Below are positions 11,240-22,379 of a stretch of 64,000 bases of DNA, piece after piece. The notes beneath the pieces were generated by a model that was not told the origin of the DNA, did not search any database, and saw only the letters and a list, made by a program, of their open reading frames with translations. The stretch's first letter is position 1; every line of letters starts with the position of its first letter. This DNA comes from Cordylochernes scorpioides (Eukaryota > Arthropoda > Arachnida > Pseudoscorpiones > Chernetidae). Where the stretch lies: NCBI GenBank assembly GCA_030710605.1, contig CP092877.1, forward strand, positions 71,259,524 through 71,323,523, written 5' to 3'. The position numbers were made by a program, and so were the translations under genes.

Positions 11240-11525
11240 GTCACCTCCATGCGGTGCCCCCTGATAGCCAACCAACGACAGCAGCTCTTTTTACCCATAA
11301 TGGAGGCTTATGGATTAAGACCGCTCCTCTTCCAGGATGATGTAAAGATCTTCCCTCAATCCACCATCTGTAGGACCAAAGAGGCCTCACAAGAGCACCT
11401 CTTGGAATGCATGGGAGCCTCAAGACAGGACCTATATTCCAACCCTACCAAGATTGTGAATTTGATCTATGAATATAGTCTCCATGACCTTGTATAATTA
11501 TACAATGGGATAACAAAAAAAAAAA
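11240..11525 (+). pseudogene. LINE 3' end: reverse-transcriptase C-terminal zinc-knuckle region and A-rich tail
   Basis: The frame 11249-11497 ends with CRTKEASQEHLLECMGASR, a C-X-...-EHxLxEC pattern typical of the cysteine/histidine motif at the C-terminus of many LINE ORF2 proteins, then NLIYEYSLHDLV and a stop. The stop is followed after ~20 bp by an A run (11514-11525), as expected of a LINE tail. The first Cys of the usual CxxC pair has been lost. No upstream RT domain is present, so this is a 5'-truncated copy. The clade is not determined. Confidence 0.6.
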
Positions 11526-11678
11526 CAGAGTTACAAGCTCTAGAGACTTGAAGGAATTGAGGTTTTGAATAACCTTGTTGTCCAATTGAGAGAGAGGTTT
11601 AACTTTATTCCTCCCTAGGGTTCCGCAGGTCCAAAGTTCCACCACCGTCCATCACACTATAGAAGGGAGAATGTCAGG

Positions 11679-11681
<3 letters not shown>

Positions 11682-11709
<28 letters not shown>
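11682..11709. repeat. (TG)n microsatellite
   Basis: About 13 TG units. Confidence 0.95.
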
Positions 11710-11984
11710 ATCCCGTTGATCCACATTATAATTCTAAGTGACTCGCTTCATAGTAGCCTGGCTTGCACTCATATTTTTATTTTATAAGGCATTTCAGCCA
11801 GCAATATGTTTTTTTTTGTCAATATTTCGACAAAAGATCCTGGCCTCTTCAAGATAAAATATTTTACAAGGTATTGATAATGCGTTCAAGTCTGTATGGG
11901 AAACTTAGTTAAAAAAAAACAATAATAGAGAAAGAGAGACATTGCTTCTGCTGTAATTACCCATGTAGAATCCATTCAATTTTG

Positions 11985-12240
11985 CACTTAAGAGTTGTGT
12001 GAGCACCGTTTGCTTACTTGGCACTGACTGATGGGGTTGAACTTATGCAATAACCTGAAATTGTCCATCTCTAGAGCCAAAGGTAAAATGCAATTCGGGT
12101 CTTGGAAACATGCCCAATTCAACCAGAGCGAGTGTAACATTTTGCAAGTGTAAGTGCGTGCACAATGTGGTGCACACAGCATTGTTCACTATAACCGTCA
12201 TGGTTCTGGAAATCAGCATTGTGCTAATCCCCATATTGTG
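11985..12240 (-). mobile_element. SINE-body copy, partial
   Basis: CTTACTTGGCACTGACTGATG and GGGGTTGAACTTATGCAATA correspond in order to the body of the SINE at 6.3 kb (same orientation). They are followed by rearranged material (TGGTGCACACAGCATTG; GGAAATCAGCATTGTGC). The tRNA head is not visible. Confidence 0.5.
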
Positions 12241-12418
12241 ACCGTCAGTAAAGGGTTGAATAGGTCTTACTTAGATAGGAGCGCCATCTTTTAACTTCTA
12301 CGGGAACATGTTCCTAAACACTTTTTTTTAACCAGATCGAGGAGTATTTATTCACAGTCCTGAAAGACTGAATATTTTAGAACGATTAATAAAATTAGTT
12401 GGCTAAACAGTTCCCTAT

Positions 12419-12600
12419 ATCAAAATTCAAAACCATTTTAAAGGCGTAAGATTCTTTTTGAAATTAAACAATTTCTACTGCCCTTACTGCAATGGAAAAA
12501 TTAAAGGGAGGGCCTGGCTCATCAGTGGTGAACCCTCCCAGCGGTTTCGCCAGTTTAATCTACCATACCGCTGTTATATTGCATTTTTGGAACTTCCTTT
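12419..12600. repeat. GGTTCACCAC-family dispersed repeat, full-looking copy
   Basis: ATCAAAATTCAAAACCATTT leads through TTTCTACTGCCCTTACTGCA, GGGAGGGCCTGGCTCATCAG, GGTGAACCCTCCCAGCGG and TTTCGCCAGTTTAATCTACC. GGGAGGG and CCCTCCC form a stem. The first ~80 bp is repeated directly at 12785-12870. Confidence 0.75.
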
Positions 12601-12784
12601 TATAGTGATACTGATGGTAGACTCTTGAAATGGGTATTTTAGAAGAACTATGGACATAAGCTTTGAGGACAGTAGAATTACATACATTTATAAATATATA
12701 ATATGCTTCGAGCAATCGCTCTTCCGTAAATATCAAATTGTGTCTTTTATTAGAACATTTATAATATGATGCACTTGCGCGCCA

Positions 12785-12870
12785 TCTGTTATCAAAATTC
12801 AAAACCATTTTAAAGGCGTAAGATTCTTTTTGAAATTAAACAATTTCTATTGCCCTTACTGCAATGCCCT
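12785..12870. repeat. Partial direct repeat of the preceding GGTTCACCAC-family copy
   Basis: GCGCCATCTGTTATCAAAATTC continues identically to the copy at 12419 through TTACTGCAATG, then diverges. The ~185 bp between the two suggests two insertions or a nested one. Confidence 0.7.
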
Positions 12871-14210
12871 ATATGTACCCGCATTAACTTTTTACCCTGG
12901 AGACGCTACCTTTCGGAAGACTATCTACCGCTAGAGCAGAAAAACAAGATGATAGTTACTCTCTCACCACTAGAATAGATTTGAAAACTAGTAAATAACT
13001 TTAAATGGTGAAATAAGAAGAGAAGAAAGAAGACACACATACAAATTATTGATATAAAATAAAAGGAAATAAAAGGGAGGGGGGAACTGTGACTAGAGCA
13101 CGCTGCAAGAAGGAATTGCTTAATATCTGGAGTTTTAGAAGAAAGTAGAAGCTTATGCAAATGTTAAATAATATCACGAATGGTAAATTGTGAGTAAAAG
13201 GTGTGTCTAATAGCCGAACAGAATGAGACTATTGTCTACAGGACCGGCAGCGTACATTCAGTTAGTTATAGGATACATTGATAAAAGAGGCAGTTAAGTC
13301 GAGGAAGCGCCAACCAGCCGACTTGCCGAAATACCAAAAGTTAATAAGAAAGCGCAGGCAATTTAAACGAGATTTACAAGCGCCGCGGTTAAAGGAAACT
13401 ACCACGAGTCAAACAACGCCGACAAACACCACTTTGCCGTTAATAAAGTAAGAAATATAAAAGGGAGGAGAAGAAAAGAAAGCGCTGAAGAGAGAGAGAG
13501 CAGGATCCTATCAGATTCTGGGAAGAGTAAAGAACCAAAATAGAGCTGTCAGTTCGAGTGGGTCCCATCAGTCGTGGTGTGAAGCGGAGCCAATTACAGG
13601 AAGGACTTCCGTCGGGGTAATCAAACAAAACGGGTGCCCTGTAATCCTTCGACGGGTGGGCTGCACCGCCGTGTAATAAGGCGGGCGGCGATGGGGTCCT
13701 AATCAGACTGCGTGGAATGCCGGTAAACACCCTTGGGCCATCTTGACTTGATTGCTCCCTCTTTGTTTGCTCCACCTCTGTCTGTCTGGGTCCATTCGAG
13801 AGACTCGGTAGGGAAGGACAGGTAACGTCGTCGTCATCTTGGTAACCAACAACCATGACACCCGGATTCGAAACCAACATTGAAGAACTTTTTAAAAAGA
13901 GCCAATACATTTCTCCAAGGAGACTCTGAATCTTACACACCTCCACCAGTGATTACAAGTATCTAAACGTGGCATCTTGTAGTAAGTACAAACTGTCACT
14001 ATACCTGTTGACGTGAGGTGAGCTAGCAGTATACGAAGTACCATCCACCATGATCCACCATGTTAACTTGGGATTAAAATAGTCTTAGCCTCCTCAAATT
14101 TCAAATTAAAAAAGTTCAGTTAGACCCTAATCAGACTGGAAGGGATATCAATTGACTCGTTGGAAATAATCTTATCGACATCAATCAATGGTTAAGGAAT
14201 GGAAAAATTA
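12870..14210. other. Low-repeat segment with a GC-rich core, no assigned gene
   Basis: 13300-13830 is clearly richer in GC and CpG than its surroundings and matches none of the repeat families seen here. The minus strand holds an open frame of 168 codons (13440-13946) with a Pro/Ser/Thr-rich middle (RSLIRTPSPPALLHGGAAHP) and no recognisable domain or signal peptide. It may be chance, an exon, or a conserved non-coding element. I do not call a gene. Confidence 0.3.
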
Positions 14211-14215
14211 CGAAA

Positions 14216-14411
14216 CGCAGGATTCGAACCTGGTTCTCATAAATACAAAACTTTGATGTTACACTACCTCAAAAGCTAACCACAGATATTCTAAGCTGAC
14301 TCGCAGGACTACAAAGTCTTTCGTGTTACACTTGCTCCACCATTCACTCAAGATCTACGCCACCGAGATTCTACCTAGTTCGCAAGAATACAAACCTTGC
14401 ATTTTACATTA
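14216..14411 (-). repeat. Three degenerate tRNA-like units in tandem
   Basis: On the minus strand the rightmost intact unit has an A-box-like GGTAGTGTAACATC and a B box GGTTCGAATCC (14220-14230), with a pairing T stem (CCAGG/CCTGG). Two further A-box-to-anticodon halves follow (AAGTGTAACACGAAAGACTT; TAATGTAAAATGCAAGGTTT), spaced about 75-85 bp apart, both lacking a B box. They appear to be SINE heads or a decayed tRNA-like multimer. Confidence 0.5.
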
Positions 14412-14419
14412 GCCCATCA

Positions 14420-15155
14420 AGACCTTTCTAGATGGGAAGTTCATTGCCAAACCTACCTGCGACCAACACTCGAAGAGAAAGATACAAGGCATCTCCCTAG
14501 AAGCATTACTCAATATTTATCTTATTTGAGAAATTAAATAGAAAAATGGAAATAGGAAATGTAATGGCAAAAAGAAGACACAGTGAACCACCTTTATGAT
14601 AGGCAATCACAAGACCTTCTACTCAACGGATATATTCCTTCCGTAAACTAAATATTTCTTTTTATATGCAAATAAATCATTTATATATCTCTCCTTGTTT
14701 TTATAGTTATGTAAATAAAATGTGAAGATGATATGTAAATACTGTCACCCATCTTTGGCCATTAGTGGCTCTTGTATCTTGATGGAAGTAAATAAGGTGT
14801 CATAAATACGGATTTTTTCACAGATACTTGAAACGCTTATAGAAATGCAAATGTGTGCAGAATTGCCTTTAAGATCTATGGGTCGTGCATATTATAAAAC
14901 ATTCAGAATTGAATCTCCCAGAAGAGACCGTCCCAAAAATATGGATACCTTTGGTATCTCTTATAGCATTTCATTCATCGTAGGTTGGATTAGGTCACGT
15001 CGAGTCCTTTTTGGATTTCCATCAGTAGTCACTCGGGAGATGGTCACTCTTGATAACATTTGATTGTAGATATACAGAGAGCAACAGTAAAATTGTGCAC
15101 TACGTGGGCAGCTAAGCTAAACACTCAAGCCATACATGTGCGTTTTATATGATTT
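14420..15155. other. Intergenic, nothing recognised
   Basis: Several ATGCAAAT/ATGTAAAT motifs (14667, 14711, 14735, 14845). The ORF 14845-15063 has no recognisable features. Confidence 0.4.
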
Positions 15156-15160
15156 TAATT

Positions 15161-15305
15161 AAGGTAATACGACCAAATCCAAATAAATTAAGTGTGTGAT
15201 GTTTCGGTAACAGCGTTTTTATCATCATCACAGACATTTATTCTTTTGTCTGATGATGTGGTAAGAACGCTGTTAATTTATTTGGATTTTGCCTTATTAT
15301 ACCTT
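15161..15305. mobile_element. MITE with AAGGTAATA...-TTATACCTTG ends (family at 22.2 kb)
   Basis: Ends AAGGTAATACGACCAAATCC and GGATTTTGCCTTATTATACC are inverted. The inner repeats GGTAACAGCG and ACGCTGTTA, and ATCATCA and TGATGAT, continue the palindrome. A second, better preserved copy lies at 22201-22378, and single ends occur at 18145, 31676 and 48430. Confidence 0.7.
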
Positions 15306-15859
15306 GTAGTTCTAATATATAATCCAAATTGTGCCCTTTCGTGATTTTAGTCATTTTTAAAAATATATATATCTCAAATGTCGCCATTTCTTGTGAAAAT
15401 CTTGTTATGAAAACACCAGGTAAGCGAGTTAGGTTCACTTTGGAGTTATTTTATCCAAGAAGTGCTTGGAGAGCCAAGACGTCCTATTCACATGAAGGTA
15501 TTGTGAAAAATGGGTGGTTGGAAAAATTCCGACATGAAAAACCTTATCGAAAACTTAATGATGATTTTGATACATCTTTTCTGAAGTTACCTACTGCAAA
15601 AGTTCTCTAGTAGAAAGTATGTCTACGCGTGGATTACTATCTCAAAATTAAGTATATCGACGATCAACATGAATCTCCAATATAACTGAATTGTACAAGA
15701 TAGGAAGGAAGAATAATCCCAAGCGGACGAGAAACTACTATAAATAAGGTCTACGACTTACAAGGTAAGACTTAGCGAGACCAAAATATCACAAAGGATA
15801 ATAAGACCCGTGAAATTGGCGATCTAGACACGGTACGTGAGCTCGTGTGTGTGAAGATG

Positions 15860-16205
15860 GAATATAAAAACTAGCGAGACACTACGCAATACTGCAAAGA
15901 CACACTGCGTAAGAGCGCTAGGACAGAGAACGTAAGATTGTCGGAGACATAAGTCTTCCAAGACAGCAGACACACACAGTAAGACCACCGAGACACAGTG
16001 CGTAGGCCGTCAAGGCAAAATAAGTAAGATTGCCAAGACACACTACGCAAGAGCACCTAGACAAACTGCGTAAGACCGCCGAGACAGACTGCGTAAGACC
16101 GTCAAAACACAGCGCGTAAGTCTACTGAGACACAGTACCGCCGAGACACTACGCAAGACCGACGAGACAGACTAGGTAAGCCTACAAAAACAAGGGGTAA
16201 GATTG
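15860..16205. repeat. Degenerate 23-bp minisatellite
   Basis: Consecutive units such as GCGTAAGACCGCCGAGACAG plus three bases repeat every 23 bp between ~16065 and 16140. Looser units extend to ~15860 on the left and ~16205 on the right. Roughly 14 copies, highly diverged. Confidence 0.7.
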
Positions 16206-16209
16206 ACCA

Positions 16210-17690
16210 AACCCACCACCGTGGGAGAAGTCTGGGGCATTAGACCTCCTAGATATAGAAAGAAGAGCTACAAGACCAACGCCCGCAGATCTAATTGCCA
16301 CCGACAACGGGGTTATTTTTACGGCGCGGCTTCTGGGAACTGGGCGTCTCCCACATGTGCCCCAGCAGCCACTTAGCAAACACTTCCTCCACGGCAGTGT
16401 TGTTACCTTGTAGTGGTGGTCACGCTTTATTTCACTTTTAAAATATTTAATTGAAAGTGTAGGCAATTGTTCATTTCATTGGGATACTCTATTCTCGTCA
16501 GAGACTGCAGGTATTGTGAAGATAGATTATAGATCACATATTTGCACTGTCCTTGACAAAATTCTGAATTAATTTCGTGCACTTCTTCACCAGAGGTTTA
16601 AATAGAAGTATAGAAACAAACATGTGCTTCAGCTGCACTTATTGTTGCTCCCAATCGACGGAGATGCCCCAACACCGAGAAACATTAATCCTATCCCTTC
16701 AGTTACATCACGTACCCTGGAATCGATGTTCACGAAGAATGAATATCCATTAGTACTCAACCATGTCTTAGTAGATTAAAGTCGTTGATCGCGAAAAGCA
16801 TATCCCACATCATGCACTAAGTAGGAGGAAACATCGATGCCACCAATTCTCGTTTTCATTGACATGAATTGTTTCCTCATTTAAAACATGCATCTTGAAA
16901 TTAAAAATATATATTTCTCCTACTATATCAGGAGAATGTGTTATGCACTTTCATCAAAACAAGTTGCAAACCCCAAATAATGCATTTACATACTCTTTCT
17001 ACATACATATAGGCAAATGAGAGTATATGTAAATATGTAATATCTCCCACATTAGAGGGGAGGTATTCAGATACTATTCTTATCTTTTGGATGCTTCAAT
17101 TGGTCTTAACCACGGAATGCATTTTTGTCTCGCTAGGACAAACCTATAAACTTCATATAGTAGGCCAAATCATTGCAAAGAATTCCGTTGTATAGTAGAT
17201 CCGCCAATATGGTCTAAAAATGTGTTTACTTCTGGTCTATACTAGAGGTGGTCTTTTATTACGGTTGGGCAAATCATTATTGATTTTACAACGGTAATCG
17301 TTCAAAGATGTGGTTGCTTATCAGGAGGATAGCTCTTGGAAGATGATACTGGCTGACTAAATCTTTTGGTGGAAACTTGTGGTCTCATGTCAAACATGGC
17401 ATGGCAAACACTGGCTGGCATTCCAGGGGTGGGTGGGTGGGTGTTGTTATCTGGACGTAAGGGGAGACGATGTCCCCTCCACAGATAACGTCCCGATTTA
17501 TGGAGACGATGATAAGTCCGCTTTCGTCACTTTCTTTAATCTCTCGCTCCTGGACCACATCAAGGGGACTTTCCTCTCCAGTCAAACTCTAGCCCATACG
17601 TTTCTCTTCTGTCAGCCCTTTCTGACGGTTCTTTTTGGCTCAGTTTGTACATCAAGTAGGCTAAAACTTCGTTATAAATTCAGGGTTCTC
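16210..17690. other. Intergenic, no assigned gene
   Basis: ORFs on opposite strands at 16182-16466 and 17379-17693 lack family features. A local motif cluster at 16980-17045 contains ATTTACAT, GCAAAT and two ATGTAAAT-like sites. Confidence 0.4.
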
Positions 17691-17694
17691 TGAC

Positions 17695-17765
17695 AAAAAA
17701 GGGCCACTATATATGTATCGGCCTAGCTCATCAGTAGTGAATCCTCCCCGTAGTTTCACCCCTTT
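17695..17765. repeat. GGTTCACCAC-family fragment
   Basis: GGCCTAGCTCATCAGTAGTG followed by AATCCTCCCCGTAGTTTCAC matches the family core. Confidence 0.6.
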
Positions 17766-18027
17766 AATGTACCAGACCAAAATTCCCCCTAAATTTCTGG
17801 CTTTTTAGAACAAATGGGGGTCATCCTGAACTGACCAGCTCCATAGCCCGGAACTATGGTCTCAATGTGGGCGTGCTAAGTTATTCAAAGCTGACATTGT
17901 CACACACTCGAGTCTGTTAGTTTGCAGAAGCGGTCGATAGTTAACTCAAAGGGGGACATATATATTCTGACTGGAGAGTTGATTTTAATTTTTAATTATA
18001 AGTTGAGATCCCAATACACTAGTTATA

Positions 18028-18450
18028 TCAGTCTGGTAGATTAAAGTGGCTAAACAGCCGGTAGGATTCACGAGCTGATGATTCCAATATTTTCTTCTTC
18101 CGTTAAAAATAGTTAGGTGAAATTTGGAGTATAGATTAGTAACACAAGGTAATAAGACCAAATCCAAATAAATAAATACTAGATATATCGAAGTTAGAAA
18201 ACGTGCAATTTCATTGCCCAATGAAGTTAGAGATAAAATATTCCTACTTGATAAAATTAGTTGTTTCACCGACTTGCACAAGTCAAACCCCAACAGCGAG
18301 TCCAAATAATAGTATTGTGCACCTTGGAGGTGAAAAGTCGAACTGCTTTCGCACGTGTGTACTTACAACATAAGCCGTCGCAACCCCTATCCACCATGAT
18401 TGCCATTGTCCGTATCATGTGTAATTGGGATGAAAAATAATATGCTTTTT
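18028..18450. repeat. Cluster of three repeat fragments
   Basis: 18028-18105 is a diverged GGTTCACCAC-family core (GTAGATTAAAGTGGCTAAAC). 18145-18175 is an end of the AAGGTAATA MITE. 18310-18445 carries SINE-body blocks (GAAAAGTCGAACTGCTTTCG; TCCACCATGATTGCC). Confidence 0.5.
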
Positions 18451-19640
18451 TTTTAACATTCCTGCACTTAATGAATCCACAATTCGCTAATATGGAGGTT
18501 GTTCCCGAGTTTTGATGAGTCAGGTTTGGACATCAGAATCAAATTCTTGTTTGGGTCTCATAAAAGAGAGTTGAAAAGATGTTGGATAGGCTCATATCAG
18601 ATAATGTGAGTGGGGTTTGTCATGGAGTAGGTCGCCGGCAGCTGAGCGGAATCAATTTAGAATGAATACACCTCATCCATCCGTATTCGATACCCTCCCT
18701 TTTCTACAGGGAACAATGCTCCTCTGAAGAGATTGATCACTGCGGATTGTTGTTTGGCTCCGAGTTCTAGCAACTTTCAGGTCAACCTTTCAAAATGGTT
18801 CATTCCATTTTCTCTCACCTATTCACACACATTTTTCTTGATCTAAAGAGTTAAATGTCTGACCAAGGTCAGTTCCTGTTGTTGAGTTTAGAAGATTAAA
18901 TCCACACATTCTGCCCTATTCTTTTTCTCGAAATCCTAAAACGGAACGGAAGATAAATGTTTGAAGGACCTGAGTGATGACCCTTCTAGAAGCTTTCCAG
19001 TTCTCAATCTACTATTGCTTTTAACCCTCAACTTATCTAGAAGGCTTAAACTCTGGTGGCGTCTAGTGAAAGTATGAAGAAAGACCGTTTAAAGTTTATA
19101 CATATTCTGGCTTTGATTTGTCAGCTTTGAGAACCAGTCTAGACGACATTATTAAACGTAGCCATAGTTTATTTCCAGTTTTAGATGTTCAGTTAATTCT
19201 GTTAATTTCTCATCCCATTTGAATTTATAATTTTAATATTAAAAATCGATGTGTACAAAAGTAGGACGTCGCTGATTTGTATAACTTTTTTACTCCTGGC
19301 GCGCGCAACAGAAAAATGTATATTTAAATAAACCCTAACACACACTGCCATTTTCTCTCTAACACTTTATAAGTAAAACGCAGCCAATATTTCTATGTTA
19401 AATAGGAGATTCACTCGCATACTCTTACCAGACTGATTTGGAGAGAAATCTACAAAATGTGCGCCTTAGGGAGCTACCACTTGTGCCAAATGTCACTTCC
19501 CTACGTATGTGTATTTTAAAGATGACTAATGATGCCACATTTTTCAAACATATAGGTCTATTTTCTATCACACACTAGTGAAAATAATATTCCAAGATTG
19601 TTTTATCCTTTGAGCTGGAGAGCCGCGCTTAAATCCAAAT
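18450..19640. other. Intergenic, nothing recognised
   Basis: No ORF, RNA gene or repeat family was recognised here. Confidence 0.4.
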
Positions 19641-19642
19641 TA

Positions 19643-19856
19643 CACTCATGGAGTGTACTTAAGGAAGTGGAAAGTTCTATAATGTCGCAGGTCGTCTATT
19701 GTTGTTATTTTTTTAAGGAGACAGAGGCAATTTTATTCACACTTAGTTATCTCATGTGTCTTCAATAAAGGTCACTGTAATATATTTCAGAGTTATTGTC
19801 TGAATCCTGATATACATGCTAAAAGGTGTAACTTCCTTAAGTTTTGTCCATGAGTG
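19643..19856. mobile_element. 214-bp Tc1/mariner-type MITE
   Basis: Ends are CACTCATGG...CCATGAGTG, each bounded by TA. The inner terminal repeat (ACTTAAGGAAG / CTTCCTTAAGTTTTGTCC) extends to about 28 bp. The interior is AT-rich and non-coding, with CTTCAATAAAGGTCACTG. The copy at 43774-43987 is also exactly 214 bp. Other copies or fragments lie at 23.1, 44.7, 45.0, 46.9 and 53.8 kb. Confidence 0.85.
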
Positions 19857-20014
19857 TATATAAAATGTACCCAACCCTTTAAAGCCTATAGTTTCATAAA
19901 ACACACTCGACCAGGGGTCAGCAAACTTTTGAGTCGGAAGAGTCAAAAATTACAATTTACAAAATTTCAAATTTTTTAAAGAGCCACAAATATTTTTCTT
20001 GCCAACAAAAAATA

Positions 20015-21165
20015 CGAGGGGCATCCAATAAATAAGTTTCCCTATTTTTTAACAAATAAACAACATTATTTACAATTATGCAGTTATTTTATTTACATTA
20101 TACAACTCATAGACTACTTCTCTACATAATCACCATTTCTGTCCGAACATTTTTGGTACTGTTGTAGCAATTTTTTGATACCACTGTTGTACCAAGCCGT
20201 GTCCTGTCTTCGTAGCCAGTGGTTCGCCTCCGCCTGCACTTCGTCATCATTCGCAAAGTGCTTGCCTCCAAGGTGCAACTTGAGTACTGGAAAAAGATGA
20301 AAGTCGCTTGGGGCAAGTTCCGGAGAATAAGTTGGATGTGTGAAAATTTCCCATTTGAAGTTTTCCAGCAACGTTTGGGTCGTTCGAGCTGCGTGAGGGC
20401 GAGCATTGTCATGGACGAGTAACACTTTCCGAGACCAAGGTCCAGGATGTTTCCGTTTTATTGCAGTTCTGAGTTTAGTGAAGACTTCGCAGTACCTCGC
20501 AGAGTTAACCGTAGTGTTTGGGGACAGGTAGTCAACCAAGAAAACATCCTTACAGTTCCAAAAGACGATAGCCATAACTTTGCCTGCAGAGATTGTGAAC
20601 TTCGCCTTTTTTGGTACACCTTCCTCAGGCTTCTTCCACACCATGCTTTGTCGTTTTGTTTCTGGAGTTGATTGATGCACCCAGCTTTCATCTCCAGTGA
20701 CAATAGGGGAAAACAGTTGATCTCCATCTCTTCGATGCATTTCCAGGAAAGCTCGGGCTGCCTTCATCCGTTGTTGCTTGTGATTTTCCGAGAGCAAACG
20801 GGGGAACCATATTGCGCAGGCTTTGCCGTCCTTCCAAGAACCATGAACGCCATCGGCGAACCATTTGGATGCTCATACATCCTTCACCATACACTGACAC
20901 TAAATTGCGATGAATATTGACCGCAGTTTCATTTTTGGCCGTGAAAAAACTAATTACAAAACGGAGTTCGCAAGTGGACACGTTCACCAGTGGTAGCTCC
21001 ATGGAAACTGAAGCGCTACGGACTTTCGCGTAGGAGTAGCGTGATTTTGAAGGTCACGCGCTTCCAACACATCCTAGTGACCATTTCTTACACTACTAAC
21101 TAATTTTTACAACGTTTCGTTCGCAGAAAAAAAAATAGGGAAACTTATTTATTGGATGGCCCTCG
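20015..21165 (-). mobile_element. Mariner element, internally deleted, with degraded transposase
   Basis: TA-flanked inverted ends share CATCCAATAAATAAGTTTCC at the left and its complement at the right. The minus strand encodes a mariner transposase. The N-terminal HTH part is 20688-21002 (IHRNLVSVYGEGCMSIQMVR, then SWFLEGRQSL). The catalytic part is 20114-20797, with TGDESWVHQSTPETKRQS, HDNARPH (about 20392-20412) and YSPELAPSDFHLF. There are 34 residues between the last two aspartates, the DD34D signature. The stretch normally lying between GRQS and SENHKQQRMKAARAF is missing, and the frame changes there. This internal deletion explains the 1151-bp length against ~1300 for the family. It cannot make a full transposase, though its ends look usable. 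Confidence 0.9.
20114..20797 (-). CDS. Mariner transposase catalytic domain, N-terminally truncated reading frame
   Basis: This is the 227-codon open part of the mariner at 20015-21165. All three catalytic aspartates are present: in TGDESW, HDNARPH and LAPSDFH. It continues to a plausible C-terminus (WYNSGIKKLLQQYQKCSD) and a stop at the element's inner boundary. Annotated ATG 20797 is only the first Met in the frame. The true start would lie in the shifted N-terminal frame (21002), so the protein lacks DNA-binding domains. It could bind metal, but transposition is not expected. SETMAR-like host fusions carry the same domain, but no SET domain is found nearby. Confidence 0.75.
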   Translation of the reverse strand: MLSENHKQQRMKAARAFLEMHRRDGDQLFSPIVTGDESWVHQSTPETKRQSMVWKKPEEGVPKKAKFTISAGKVMAIVFWNCKDVFLVDYLSPNTTVNSARYCEVFTKLRTAIKRKHPGPWSRKVLLVHDNARPHAARTTQTLLENFKWEIFTHPTYSPELAPSDFHLFPVLKLHLGGKHFANDDEVQAEANHWLRRQDTAWYNSGIKKLLQQYQKCSDRNGDYVEK

Positions 21166-21615
21166 TAGTACTCGTATAAATAATATTTACATATGGAACT
21201 ATATAAAGCGCCGTAGCTTCACATCAAAAGAGTCAGAGTTTGCCGACCCCTGCACTAGGCCAAGATAGACTATATAATTTTGAATGAAACCAGGCAATAA
21301 ATGCGGAATATTAAATTGGCACTCGGAGGGTCCATACCGCTGTTTTAATTTCTTGTGTTTGGAGTAAAAATTAAGATTGTGAAAATATAGCAGAGATTCA
21401 TTCTCCCTCTTCAACCATATGGCGTTATGTATGATATTTATTCCATTATAAAATTATTATCATACATCAAATATTATCAAATATCCTTTCATCAAGCTAT
21501 TTGTCTTCTCATTTAAGAACTGCTCCTCGTTGAAAAGATTACCGTTTTTCTTTTTAACTGTGCGGAGTGGGGATTAATGAGAGATTAACTGTGCAAATAT
21601 GAAGATTTAGAAAAA

Positions 21616-21851
21616 GGCATCTCCTTATCGTGCAACTGAAAGTTGCTTATGGCTTGCACCATCTATCGGAATAAATATCAACTATTCTCGTTGATTTTTA
21701 ATTATTCCAGAATTGGCCAAAAACCCACTCTTGATTAATCAAGGGTATGGCCAATTCTGGAATAATTAAAAATCAACGAGAATAGTTGATATTTATTCCG
21801 ATAGATGGCGCAGGCCATAAGCAACTTTCAGTTGCACGATAAGGAGATGCC
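21616..21851. mobile_element. Palindromic MITE (family of 7.7 kb) with a second palindrome inside
   Basis: The outer arms match the 7737 copy (GGCATCTCCTTATCGTGCAA and complement). The centre carries an additional inverted unit, CCAGAATTGGCCAAAAACCC with its complement around ATTAATCAAGGGTATGG. The right flank TTTATGCACCTTATCCCAGT matches the 7.9 and 58.2 kb copies. Confidence 0.75.
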
Positions 21852-22200
21852 ATTTCAAAATTTATGCACCTTATCCCAGTACAATATCACATTTGTACTA
21901 TTTTTTCAAATATGAAGAGATAAAAGCTAATAAGTTTCTTTATTGAAAAGGTATAAGAATGTCGAGCTTTCAGACAATAACTTATTTCAACAGGCTTTAA
22001 TATGGATACGTATTCGTACGAAAACTTGCCAAGCTTCTACCTTTTCAACAAAGAAACTTATCTCCGTTAACTTTGGTCTCTTCTTAGCAATGATATATCC
22101 AGCGATTCCTCCTATTGTAATTCTTGTTTACTCTTCGCGAATGAAGAAAAGTTAGATGCTGATGAAAGGAAAAAGGTACAACACCTGAATTATAGATTTG

Positions 22201-22378
22201 AACTACAAGGTAATATGACAAAATACAAATAAATTAATGGTGTGTTCGGTAACAGCGTTGTTACCATCATCAGACAAAAGAATAAAATGATTCGGTATAA
22301 TATAATTTGGTAACAACGCTGTTACCGAAAGTCACACACTATCAATTTATTTAGATTTGGTCTTATTACGTTGTAGTT
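22201..22378. mobile_element. 178-bp MITE with AACTACAAGGTAATA ends
   Basis: Ends AACTACAAGGTAATA and TTACGTTGTAGTT are inverted. Inner arms TCGGTAACAGCGTTGTTACC and GGTAACAACGCTGTTACCGA are almost perfectly complementary. Same family as 15161-15305. Confidence 0.8.
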
Positions 22379-22379
22379 A

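Larger units (their letters stand above)
19912..21252. mobile_element. hAT-like non-autonomous element, host of a nested mariner
   Basis: Ends CAGGGGTCAGCAAAC and GTTTGCCGACCCCTG are inverted, of the CAGGGGTCGGCAAAC type used by several hAT families. Eight-base flanks CACTCGAC (19904-19911) and CACTAGGC (21253-21260) agree at 6 of 8 positions, as for a decayed hAT target duplication. Inside, about 100 bp on each side is AT-rich (AAGAGTCAAAAATTAC; AAAAGAGTCAGAG). The rest is the mariner. Confidence 0.75.

Noticed and set aside
15329-15610. 93-codon plus-strand ORF containing GIVKNGWLEKFRHEKPYRKL
   Set aside because: No family recognised, adjoining a MITE and without splice or composition support. 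Left unassigned.
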